From JAYEHK01 sp034659475 (GTDB lineage: Bacteria > Bacillota > Syntrophomonadia > Syntrophomonadales > Syntrophomonadaceae): a stretch of 5,206 bases of DNA. This document shows, piece by piece, positions 1-5,206 of the stretch (position 1 is the first letter of the stretch; each line of letters starts with the position of its first letter). The notes below the pieces were generated by a model, which made no database searches, was not told the DNA's origin, and was given only the letters and a program-made list of their open reading frames with translations. A program made the translations under genes and the position numbers. The stretch is from the NCBI GenBank assembly GCA_034659475.1, contig JAYEHK010000041.1, positions 1 through 5,206 on the forward strand, written 5' to 3'.

Positions 1-169
1 GTGTAGTGCCTGTCGATATAACTAATTGGAAAAAGAACATTTTTTTTAAAGCGACAAAGTAAGGTTAGGTATCCGCCCCCAAATCCGTTATAACCAGTAA
101 CAATCCAATAAGGTTTTCAGGTGACATAGCAATCGTCTGCCTCAATCTCGCTAATGTAGGTACAATCAT
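1..169 (-). pseudogene. Start of a Rossmann-type reductase/epimerase, apparently frameshifted and cut by the window edge
   Basis: A well-placed Shine-Dalgarno site and ATG (169) open a frame that reads MIVPTLARLRQTIAMSPEN and then closes at TAA 67-65. Another frame, with a stop TGA at 119-117 but open from 116 to the edge (38 codons), encodes KPYWIVTGYNGFGGGYLT, a clear strand plus TGxxGFxG nucleotide-binding motif as in NAD-dependent epimerases and SDRs. Adding one A to the run of four A (114-117) joins the two frames as ...MSPEKPYWIVTGYNGFGG. This looks like a single-base deletion, or a sequencing error in a homopolymer. A second A run (8 nt, 40-47) lies farther in, inside a less convincing stretch. 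The rest of the gene is outside the window, so family, length and functional state are uncertain. It could also be a non-coding remnant, or the real start could differ. Confidence 0.5.
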
Positions 170-244
170 TAGGTTCTCCTTAAGTGCAAAATAGTTTTTG
201 GAAGGGCTTGCCTACCATACCTGGTGGCCATTGCAGTTTAAATA
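170..244 (-). other. 75-nt intergenic gap downstream of the alcohol dehydrogenase
   Basis: The gap holds a Shine-Dalgarno site at its far end and one short imperfect hairpin (212-217 with 222-227), with no U-tract after it on the transcribed strand. I see neither a terminator nor a promoter, so the transcript probably continues into the gene at the left edge. Confidence 0.4.
176..181 (-). promoter_or_regulatory. Shine-Dalgarno site AAGGAG for the left-edge gene
   Basis: AAGGAG is 6 nt before the ATG at 169-167. This perfect site is the main reason to believe a real gene begins there, although its first reading frame closes after 34 codons. Confidence 0.7.
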
Positions 245-1288
245 CTATGGTTTCATTTTAATCAGTGACCGTCCCGCTTTCCCCCGGCCCAAATCATCAA
301 AAGCCTCGTTAATGTTTTCAAGTTGATACTCATTAGTTATCAATTTTGATAGCTTCATCTTACCGGACATATACCATTTAATGTACTTACTTATATCTTC
401 ATCCGGATTAGTTTCCCCTCCCCATGTGCCGATGATCTGCTTGCCTTTAATCAAATCAAATGGATCAAATGAAATCTTCTCTCCTTGCGACAAATTGCCG
501 GCCAGTACGCACCGTCCACCATTATCACGCACAGCCCGGAACGCCTTCTCCATAGTTCCACACAGTCCGGCGGCTTCGATGGCATAGTCTACACCTCGTC
601 CATCTGTTATTTTTAAAATGGCTGCCAGCGGATCTTCCTTGCCAGCGTTGATCAAGTGTGTTGCACCGACATCACGAGCAAGCTTAAGCTTGCAATCAAA
701 TATATCAACCGCAATAATAATCGTATCGTTCATCAGGCTGCTAGCCAGCACTGCGCTAAGACCAATACCACCAACGCCAAATATGGCAAAGCTGTTTCCA
801 GACTGTGCCTTGAGAGTGTTTAAAACAATTCCTGCACCTGTGGGAATGGCGCATCCCAAAAGAGCAGCCTCACGCAACGGCATTTCCGGAGGTATCTTTA
901 CCAAGCGATTTTCAGAAACAACCGCTTTGGTCATAAACGTGGAGATAGCACCCGAGTTAACAGTTGAGCCGTCGGCCTTTTTATACAAAGTGAATGGCAT
1001 ATCAGCACCTTCGCCTTTAATCCAGGTGAGTACAACGTGATCACCGAGTTTCACCTTTGAAACACTATCCCCAATTTCCTCAACAATTCCTGAACCTTCA
1101 TGACCCAGTGTGTGGGGAAGATAATTATCTTTTCCCTTCAATCCTTGGATTTCGTTTAATTGTGAACGGCATATGCCACTATATGCAATTTTGACTAAGA
1201 CCTGGCCAGATTGGAGCTCGGGTATAGTAAGTTCTTCAATCTGTAACGGTTTCTTTGTTTCATACAAGACTGCTGCTTTAGTTTTCAT
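245..1288 (-). CDS. Zinc-dependent medium-chain alcohol dehydrogenase
   Basis: A 347-residue medium-chain dehydrogenase/reductase that interconverts an alcohol and a carbonyl using a nicotinamide cofactor. Catalytic zinc ligands are visible: C40 in SGICRSQ, H63 and E64 in LGHEGSG, and C146 in LLGCAIPTGAG. The Rossmann cofactor motif is GVGGIG at 171-176, and D195 at the end of the next strand (IIAVD) favours NAD(H) over NADP(H). The lobe that normally carries four Cys for a structural zinc is replaced by about 25 residues without any cysteine (roughly 88-115, WIKGEGADMPFTLYKK onward), so only the catalytic zinc should bind. Overall length and the class III-like core are normal. The gene overlaps the Nudix gene by 4 nt and ends with TAG at 247-245. 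In this context it is likely to oxidise or reduce a sugar, polyol or ketose made by the transketolase pair; that is inference. Confidence 0.92.
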   Translation of the reverse strand: MKTKAAVLYETKKPLQIEELTIPELQSGQVLVKIAYSGICRSQLNEIQGLKGKDNYLPHTLGHEGSGIVEEIGDSVSKVKLGDHVVLTWIKGEGADMPFTLYKKADGSTVNSGAISTFMTKAVVSENRLVKIPPEMPLREAALLGCAIPTGAGIVLNTLKAQSGNSFAIFGVGGIGLSAVLASSLMNDTIIIAVDIFDCKLKLARDVGATHLINAGKEDPLAAILKITDGRGVDYAIEAAGLCGTMEKAFRAVRDNGGRCVLAGNLSQGEKISFDPFDLIKGKQIIGTWGGETNPDEDISKYIKWYMSGKMKLSKLITNEYQLENINEAFDDLGRGKAGRSLIKMKP

Positions 1289-1758
1289 ATAATGTCCTTT
1301 ATCTTTGCCTGCTGATGAAAACGTTCAATTGTTTCCCGCATAACCGCTGGCATTTGTAAATTAAAAATTTCCTTAAAATAAAAAATCCCAGCAGATTGCC
1401 CTTCCAGCAATTTGTGTTCAGACCATACAGAAGCAACATCAGAGAAGTAAAACCATGTGCGTATAACTTCGTCCTCGAAAGCAGCAAAATAGTCGGTAAA
1501 CCATAAGTAATGAAACCCTGCCGGCTGAATTGAGAGTTCTTCCTGGATTTCTCGTGATGTTGCCTCCGGTGGAGTTTCACCCATCCGCTTCATTCCGCCA
1601 AAGAGGGCCCACTGCCCCGGAGCTGCAATAGTTGGTTTGTTGTCCCGTAGTTGTAGGACATATTTATCACCCAAAAGCAAAATGGCATGTGAAGTTTGAA
1701 TATTAGGGACACGAGACGCACCACTAATAAACCTGCCCGGGAATGATCTCTTGCTCAT
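1285..1758 (-). CDS. Nudix hydrolase
   Basis: A 157-residue Nudix-fold enzyme, a cytoplasmic Mg-dependent hydrolase of nucleoside diphosphates linked to another moiety. The Nudix box runs from G55 to I77: G-x5-E (E61), seven residues, then R69-E70 and E73-E74, which supply the metal-binding glutamates. The consensus Gly near the end of the box (ExGU) is Ser76 here. PGQWALFGGM at 47-56 just before the box is the usual strand-turn segment. The sequence before it, ILLLGDKYVLQLRDN, forms the first strands. No extra domain is present. Within a sugar-modification locus the substrate might be a nucleotide-sugar or a nucleotide by-product, but house-cleaning activity on damaged nucleotides cannot be excluded. 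The ATG at 1758 has a weak site (AGAAGAAC immediately before it); the stop overlaps the ATG of the dehydrogenase gene by 4 nt, so the two are probably co-translated. Confidence 0.9.
   Translation of the reverse strand: MSKRSFPGRFISGASRVPNIQTSHAILLLGDKYVLQLRDNKPTIAAPGQWALFGGMKRMGETPPEATSREIQEELSIQPAGFHYLWFTDYFAAFEDEVIRTWFYFSDVASVWSEHKLLEGQSAGIFYFKEIFNLQMPAVMRETIERFHQQAKIKDII
1295..1300 (-). promoter_or_regulatory. Shine-Dalgarno site AAAGGA for the alcohol dehydrogenase
   Basis: AAAGGA is 6 nt before the ATG at 1288 and lies inside the last codons of the Nudix gene. It supports that start and, with the ATGA overlap, coupled translation. Confidence 0.75.
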
Positions 1759-1769
1759 GTTCTTCTAAT

Positions 1770-2711
1770 TCAATGGCCGCATGGGGAAATAAAAGTCCCC
1801 ACGATTTTGTTAATTAGATTTTCAGAGGTCAAACCGACGTGTCTGCAATGGTCCTCATAGCTTCCATATGTTGTGACAAACTCATCAGGGATGGAAAGTG
1901 AAATAAACTCAAGTCCACCAACGCCGTGTGCAAGCCTGAGTACATCGTCACCCAAGCCTCCGCTCCGCATATGTTCTTCAATAACACATACACGTTTGGT
2001 TTTACGCAGGCTTTCGAGCAAGAGTTCAGCATCTATCGGTCTGATAGTGTGCAGATAAATAATTTCCGGGTCCCAGCTCACTGAAACAAGATCTTCAACA
2101 GCATCTAATGCTGTCTTCAAATGTGGCCCTGTTGCAACGATAGTTAAGTTTGAGCCCTCCCGCACAGTTATGCCCTTGCCGAAACAAATCTTGTCCGTCC
2201 CGGACTTCTGCCCATGTTGAGTTCCAGGCAAGCGAAATACTGTCAGGTATTCGTTTTTGTACGTTTCTCTGAAAAGTACATCAAATTCCTCGGCACTGGC
2301 CGGATATACGATTTGAGCCCCTGGCAATGTTTTCAAAAGGGCAAAATCGCCATAACAATGATGTGTGCATCCAAGATTGGAATAGTCAAAAACCGACCCT
2401 ACTGTTATAATATTCCCAGAAATCTTTTGATAACAAAAATCGAGTTTTATCTGCTCAAAGCCACGTTCGATTAGAAATGGCGCAATTGTATGAACAACAG
2501 TATGAAATCCGATTTTGGACATGCCTGCCGCCATGCTTAAAATAGTCGGCTCGCAAATACCAACATTGTAATAACGTCCCGGGCATGCTTGCGCAAATGG
2601 CTGCAAAATGAAATGACTTATATCACCGACGAGAACGGCCAAGTTAGGATCTTCCTTGCCTACATCAAGCATTGTGTCAGAAAATTGTTGTCGTATAGAT
2701 TTACTACTCAT
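1770..2711 (-). CDS. Transketolase-like enzyme, C-terminal (pyrimidine-binding) subunit
   Basis: A 313-residue partner of the preceding subunit. It has a pyrimidine-binding domain (about residues 5-165) and a transketolase C-terminal domain (about 185-305). E54 in NVGICEP is the conserved Glu that activates thiamine diphosphate; the usual GIAEQ becomes ICEP, so the next residue is Pro rather than Gln. GCTHHCYGDFALLKTLPG at 114-131 is the THH...D region followed by the LP(G/N) turn, and YPASAEEF lies at 136-143. The C-terminal domain shows TIRPID at 222-227 and VIEEHMRSGGLGDDV at 243-257, both typical of the family. Lengths of the two halves together (571) are below the roughly 660 of classical transketolase, as is normal for split forms. 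The Nudix gene starts 11 nt after its stop. It should be inactive alone. The specific substrate is not deducible from sequence. Confidence 0.92.
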   Translation of the reverse strand: MSSKSIRQQFSDTMLDVGKEDPNLAVLVGDISHFILQPFAQACPGRYYNVGICEPTILSMAAGMSKIGFHTVVHTIAPFLIERGFEQIKLDFCYQKISGNIITVGSVFDYSNLGCTHHCYGDFALLKTLPGAQIVYPASAEEFDVLFRETYKNEYLTVFRLPGTQHGQKSGTDKICFGKGITVREGSNLTIVATGPHLKTALDAVEDLVSVSWDPEIIYLHTIRPIDAELLLESLRKTKRVCVIEEHMRSGGLGDDVLRLAHGVGGLEFISLSIPDEFVTTYGSYEDHCRHVGLTSENLINKIVGTFISPCGH

Positions 2712-3484
2712 GACAATGCCTCCATAATTGTTTTGTATTCTTCATCATTAGGAATTCTGTGGTGCCACGGGCCATGACCTTCGATCAGCGGCACTCCTTT
2801 ACCTTTAACTGTTTTGCAGATTATAATGGTTGGAGATCCATTTAAACATAATTCTGCACCACTCAAGACCTCTTTCAAACCTTCTTCCGAATGACCATCC
2901 GCTACAACAGCGTTCCAACCAAATGCCTGCCACTTAGCCAACAAATCATCCCTTGGCATTAATTGAACCGCAGAACTATTCCTGTCAACCAGCACACAAA
3001 GATTCCCTAGTTGTTGATTATTGGCCACGTTGGCGGCTTCCCAAATTGTTCCCTCATGACATTCGCCATCACCGACAAGAACATACACCTTATTTTGCAT
3101 TTTTCTTATCTTTAATCCTAATGCTATACCGACTGCAAAAGGAAGCCCGTGTCCAAGAGAGCCTGTTGAAGCTTCCACACCGGGAACTTTAGTATGGTCG
3201 GGGTGTTCACCTAGAATGCCGTTCGGCTTACAAAAAAGGTTAATATCTTCTGGCGTCAAAAATCCATATCTCTCTAAAACGACATATAGGGCCAGACAGC
3301 CATGCCCTTTGCTCAGGATAAAATAGTCTCGTTCGTCCTTGTTGGGCCTCATAGTATCATATTTGAGATAATCCCTATATAAAATTTCAATTATATCAAC
3401 AATCGAAAAAGCACTCGGAATGTGTCCGTCACGGCCAGTTATTACCATGTTAACGATTTTTTTTCGCAAATCTTTGTTTAACAC
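2708..3484 (-). CDS. Transketolase-like enzyme, N-terminal (ThDP-binding) subunit
   Basis: This 258-residue protein corresponds to the diphosphate-binding half of transketolase. With the next gene it should form a heteromeric thiamine-diphosphate enzyme that moves a two-carbon ketol unit between sugars. Motifs in order: GHIPSAFS at 20-27 (the conserved His of GHxxxxxS), FILSKGHG at 55-62, HPD at 94-96, ASTGSLGHGLPFAVG at 105-119, and the ThDP/Mg motif from GDGECHEG at 138-145 to DRN at 167-169. Near its C-terminus, KTVKGKGVPLIEG matches the usual transketolase KTxKGxG segment. It begins with GTG and overlaps the C-terminal subunit by 4 nt (ATGA). The split arrangement is known from archaea and many bacteria, and variants with GHIPSA and EASTGSLGHG are ones I associate with polysaccharide loci rather than the central pentose phosphate enzyme, which is one chain of about 660 residues. 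A 1-deoxyxylulose-5-phosphate synthase is less likely, as that enzyme is a single chain. Donor and acceptor are unknown. Confidence 0.92.
   Translation of the reverse strand: MLNKDLRKKIVNMVITGRDGHIPSAFSIVDIIEILYRDYLKYDTMRPNKDERDYFILSKGHGCLALYVVLERYGFLTPEDINLFCKPNGILGEHPDHTKVPGVEASTGSLGHGLPFAVGIALGLKIRKMQNKVYVLVGDGECHEGTIWEAANVANNQQLGNLCVLVDRNSSAVQLMPRDDLLAKWQAFGWNAVVADGHSEEGLKEVLSGAELCLNGSPTIIICKTVKGKGVPLIEGHGPWHHRIPNDEEYKTIMEALS
2719..2723 (-). promoter_or_regulatory. Shine-Dalgarno site GGAGG inside the upstream gene's last codons
   Basis: GGAGG falls within the final codons of the N-terminal subunit (ATG GAG GCA TTG TCA TGA), 7 nt before the ATG at 2711. A strong site placed inside the upstream coding sequence, plus the 4-nt ATGA overlap, points to coupled, roughly equal production of the two subunits. 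Confidence 0.85.
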
Positions 3485-3573
3485 TTCTCTACTCCTTATC
3501 CTTAAATTGGTGAAAAAATTAATTAGAGCTTAGCATATTGTCCTAATTTGGGGGAACACAGTGGCCTCCTCGT
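3485..3573 (-). other. 89-nt intergenic spacer with nested inverted repeats
   Basis: This is the largest gap inside the gene run. On the transcribed strand an 8-nt sequence, TTGGTGAA (3580-3573, spanning the methyltransferase stop codon), has an exact inverted copy, TTCACCAA (3514-3507), which ends 9 nt before the Shine-Dalgarno site of the next gene. Within that loop AATTAG and CTAATT (3548-3543 and 3526-3521) form a second 6-nt inverted repeat. The stems are short and AT-rich, there is no terminator-type GC stem followed by a U-tract, and I find no convincing -35/-10 pair. It could be a leader or processing site, or chance. Confidence 0.35.
3492..3497 (-). promoter_or_regulatory. Shine-Dalgarno site AAGGAG fixing a GTG start
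   Basis: AAGGAG lies 7 nt before GTG at 3484-3482. The same frame has a TAA stop at 3499-3497, five codons upstream of the GTG, so GTG is the only start that keeps the full transketolase N-terminal domain. This site decides the start of that gene. Confidence 0.85.
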
Positions 3574-4431
3574 TCACCAAGGCATTTCTTTCTTGCAGCT
3601 AACAAAAAGTGTTCCTTCTCGATAGCTTGTTGGCATATCTTCAACTTTTTTAACCTCTTTCCAATTAATCTTCTGGGCAAAAAGTCTGAGTTCCATACCC
3701 CTAAAATGTTTATATATCGCCTGAGCATTATTTGTGTTTTCGATTTCTATGAGAGCATCGGTATTTGTCCAGTCATCCGTCTTAGTACATAATAGAACCT
3801 CTTTTTCATGCCCTTCGACATCCATTTTGACCAAATCAACATCCTTGAGCAGCGACCTTATTTCAACGACTTCCACGAAAAACTTTTCAAGTTCGCCGTA
3901 AGGATTAGCCTTTGAACCTGCCAAGTGACTTCCGGTCGTGTTACCCAGAACACGCACGAACTCCATTTCTCCCGATTTACTCGAAACTGCTTTGTTGAAT
4001 TTATTAATATCTGTTATATTATTTAAGTTGAAGTTTTTTTCCAGAACATTAAAGTGTGTAGGGTCTGGTTCATAGCAGGATACTTCATATCCACATTTTT
4101 TAATCAGTATAGAGTGCAAGCCAAGGTTGGCTCCTATATCAAGAACCTTCTTATATCTGTTGCGATTCTTCCAGTAAAAACTGAAAATAATTAGTTCGTC
4201 CAGATCAAACAGATTAAGAGAGTCAACTGTCCCCATTTTGTGGTAGGGGAATATCAGTTCACCGAATGGTTGTATGTGGATCTTGTCAGTTCCTGTGTTT
4301 GGGTAAAGGACTTCCACTTCCCTCCTTGCGATGTCCTTTAACAGGCGATAAAGGTCACATCCTGATGCATGATGCTCTTTTACAGAGGGCAGTGTAGTCA
4401 GAAGTTGATTTAGAATGCTTGATTGATTCAT
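3574..4431 (-). CDS. FkbM-family SAM-dependent methyltransferase
   Basis: A 285-residue class I SAM methyltransferase of the FkbM family, whose members usually O-methylate sugars or polyketides and are common in surface-polysaccharide clusters. SAM motif I is VLDIGANLGLHS at residues 96-107 (DxGxNxG). It is followed by CYEPDP at 119-124, whose acidic E121 would hold the SAM ribose, and by the family hallmark VDLVKMDVEGHEKEVL at 198-213. The first 90 residues form an additional N-terminal region before the Rossmann core that I cannot assign. The ATG at 4431 lies 10 nt after the SDR stop codon, with only a weak purine-rich site (GTGAG overlapping that stop), so translation may partly depend on coupling. 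Length is at the upper end of what is normal for the family. The acceptor cannot be read from sequence; by context it is a sugar hydroxyl. There is no signal peptide or membrane segment, so it should be cytoplasmic. Confidence 0.9.
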   Translation of the reverse strand: MNQSSILNQLLTTLPSVKEHHASGCDLYRLLKDIARREVEVLYPNTGTDKIHIQPFGELIFPYHKMGTVDSLNLFDLDELIIFSFYWKNRNRYKKVLDIGANLGLHSILIKKCGYEVSCYEPDPTHFNVLEKNFNLNNITDINKFNKAVSSKSGEMEFVRVLGNTTGSHLAGSKANPYGELEKFFVEVVEIRSLLKDVDLVKMDVEGHEKEVLLCTKTDDWTNTDALIEIENTNNAQAIYKHFRGMELRLFAQKINWKEVKKVEDMPTSYREGTLFVSCKKEMPW

Positions 4432-4441
4432 GGTTTAATGC

Positions 4442-5206
4442 TCACTTTCTTGTTAGAATGTTATTCCCACTTCGTCTGAGTTTGTACATATTAGAATCTT
4501 CGATGAGTTTCAATGCTAAAGCATCAGAGCCCCAGAGGTCAAAAACAGTGCTAAAATTACGCCCACTAATAATTTCCTTTGGAGAATCAATGATCCAGTC
4601 GCAGCAGTCAAGGACATCTTCCATTGGAGTACATTTCTTACTTACAAGCATATTCCTGGTTTTATCGTAGTTGTCTCCGGCTTTCGATCCTGCACTGAGT
4701 GTCGACTTATGTATCTTGGTCTTGACCCATCCGGGACCGACAATAGCGAATCTGGTATCAGTAATCTCTGCATCCAACAACTCAGTCATTTTTATTAATC
4801 CGATTTTTGATATTGTATAGGCAGAGTAGTTTATCGTTGCATTATTAGTTCCACCCCCTGCAAAAAATAAGACAATAGGCCCCAAACTGTTGGTCATATT
4901 ACGAATAGGCAACAATTCGTGAACTATTCGCAACTGACTGCTAAAATTAACTTTTATAGATTTTTCCCATTCCTCAAAATTACAATCCGAAAAGAGATTA
5001 ATCGGTTCCTGTGTGCCGGGACATAAAATAAGCACATCCCACTGCGAGCAAAGTCTTCGCAATTCATCACAAGCCTGACTCAACGAATCAGTTTGCCCCA
5101 AATCACAGTATACAAGCTTAGCTCCCATATCTCCGAGTTTATTTACGCCCTGAGATTTTGTTCGATAAGTTCCCAATACATCCCATCCTTTAATCAACCA
5201 CCTATG
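4442..5206 (-). CDS. Short-chain dehydrogenase/reductase, 5'-truncated by the window edge
   Basis: This is an NAD(P)-dependent oxidoreductase of the classical SDR family, probably acting on a sugar or polyol intermediate in the cytoplasm. The frame is open to the right edge (254 residues visible, numbered from the edge) and starts in the middle of the first helix (HRWLIKGWDV). The first strand and the TGxxxGxG cofactor motif, roughly 15-20 residues, are therefore missing. A TTG at 5197 could be mistaken for a start but is internal. Visible SDR landmarks are CDLGQ at 34-38 (adenine-side Asp), LCPGT at 61-65 in place of the usual NAG, VNF at 86-88, the YxxxK active site (Y130, K134) and PGWVKT at 158-163 after the sixth strand. 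The segment before the catalytic Tyr reads FFAGGGTNN, so no serine sits 12-14 residues upstream, where the catalytic Ser is expected. The C-terminal SGRNFSTVFDLW resembles SDRs I recall from glycan loci. It ends 10 nt before the methyltransferase gene. Family call is firm; substrate unknown. Confidence 0.9.
   Translation of the reverse strand, partial: HRWLIKGWDVLGTYRTKSQGVNKLGDMGAKLVYCDLGQTDSLSQACDELRRLCSQWDVLILCPGTQEPINLFSDCNFEEWEKSIKVNFSSQLRIVHELLPIRNMTNSLGPIVLFFAGGGTNNATINYSAYTISKIGLIKMTELLDAEITDTRFAIVGPGWVKTKIHKSTLSAGSKAGDNYDKTRNMLVSKKCTPMEDVLDCCDWIIDSPKEIISGRNFSTVFDLWGSDALALKLIEDSNMYKLRRSGNNILTRK

Noticed and set aside
111..120. Programmed -1 frameshift at the AAAA run near the left edge
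   Set aside because: The zero-frame context is T GAA AAC, which does not allow re-pairing in the P site as an X XXY YYZ slippery heptamer would, and no downstream stimulatory structure is evident. A mutation or sequencing error is simpler.
212..227. Possible terminator hairpin after the alcohol dehydrogenase
   Set aside because: The stem is only 6 bp, with a wobble on one strand and a mismatch on the transcribed strand, and no U-tract follows.
678..693. Perfect 16-nt palindrome GCAAGCTTAAGCTTGC
   Set aside because: It lies inside the alcohol dehydrogenase and arises from the repeated Lys-Leu codons of the CKLKLA segment; pairing does not extend beyond 16 nt and nothing around it suggests a binding site.
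618..1040. 140-codon open frame on the plus strand
   Set aside because: It is wholly antisense to the well-supported zinc dehydrogenase, has no recognisable motif and is low-complexity in composition. Other plus-strand frames in the window are likewise antisense shadows of real genes.
1299..1580. 93-codon minus-strand frame inside the Nudix gene
   Set aside because: It overlaps the Nudix coding sequence in another frame, which contains a full Nudix box; the alternative translation shows no motif.
3507..3580. Internal promoter ahead of the transketolase genes
   Set aside because: A TATGCT that could serve as a -10 has no acceptable -35 at 16-18 nt spacing, so I could not support a promoter call.
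5195..5197. TTG as the start codon of the right-edge SDR
   Set aside because: The frame continues upstream to the edge as HRW, matching the SDR first helix, and starting at TTG would delete the cofactor-binding glycine motif the fold needs.

Overview
The window is a dense run of bacterial genes, all on the minus strand, so transcription runs from right to left. It looks like the inside of a surface-glycan (O-antigen, capsule or similar) biosynthesis locus: sugar- or ketose-modifying enzymes sit with an FkbM-type methyltransferase and a Nudix hydrolase. Gene starts carry Shine-Dalgarno sites (AAGGAG, GGAGG, AAAGGA), two junctions are ATGA stop/start overlaps and one start is GTG. This indicates an ordinary Shine-Dalgarno-using bacterium with moderate GC (low to mid 40s percent by eye). 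I see nothing that fixes the genus.

In transcription order: (1) 5206-4442, a classical short-chain dehydrogenase/reductase (SDR) whose first strand and glycine motif lie outside the window; (2) 4431-3574, an FkbM-family SAM-dependent methyltransferase; an 89-nt gap with modest inverted repeats; (3) 3484-2708 and (4) 2711-1770, the N- and C-terminal halves of a split transketolase-like enzyme, overlapping by 4 nt; (5) 1758-1285, a Nudix hydrolase; (6) 1288-245, a medium-chain zinc alcohol dehydrogenase that overlaps the Nudix gene by 4 nt and lacks the structural-zinc cysteines; (7) 169-1, the start of a Rossmann-type reductase or epimerase that is cut by the window edge and appears frameshifted near its start.

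The likely joint job is to make or modify an unusual sugar or polyol for a cell-surface polymer. The split transketolase would move a two-carbon ketol unit, the two or three dehydrogenases would adjust oxidation state, the Nudix enzyme would act on a nucleotide-linked intermediate or clean up by-products, and the FkbM enzyme would O-methylate the product or the growing glycan. Each family assignment rests on visible motifs. The pathway, substrate and product are inference. No RNA gene, CRISPR array, insertion sequence, clear promoter or clear terminator was seen.
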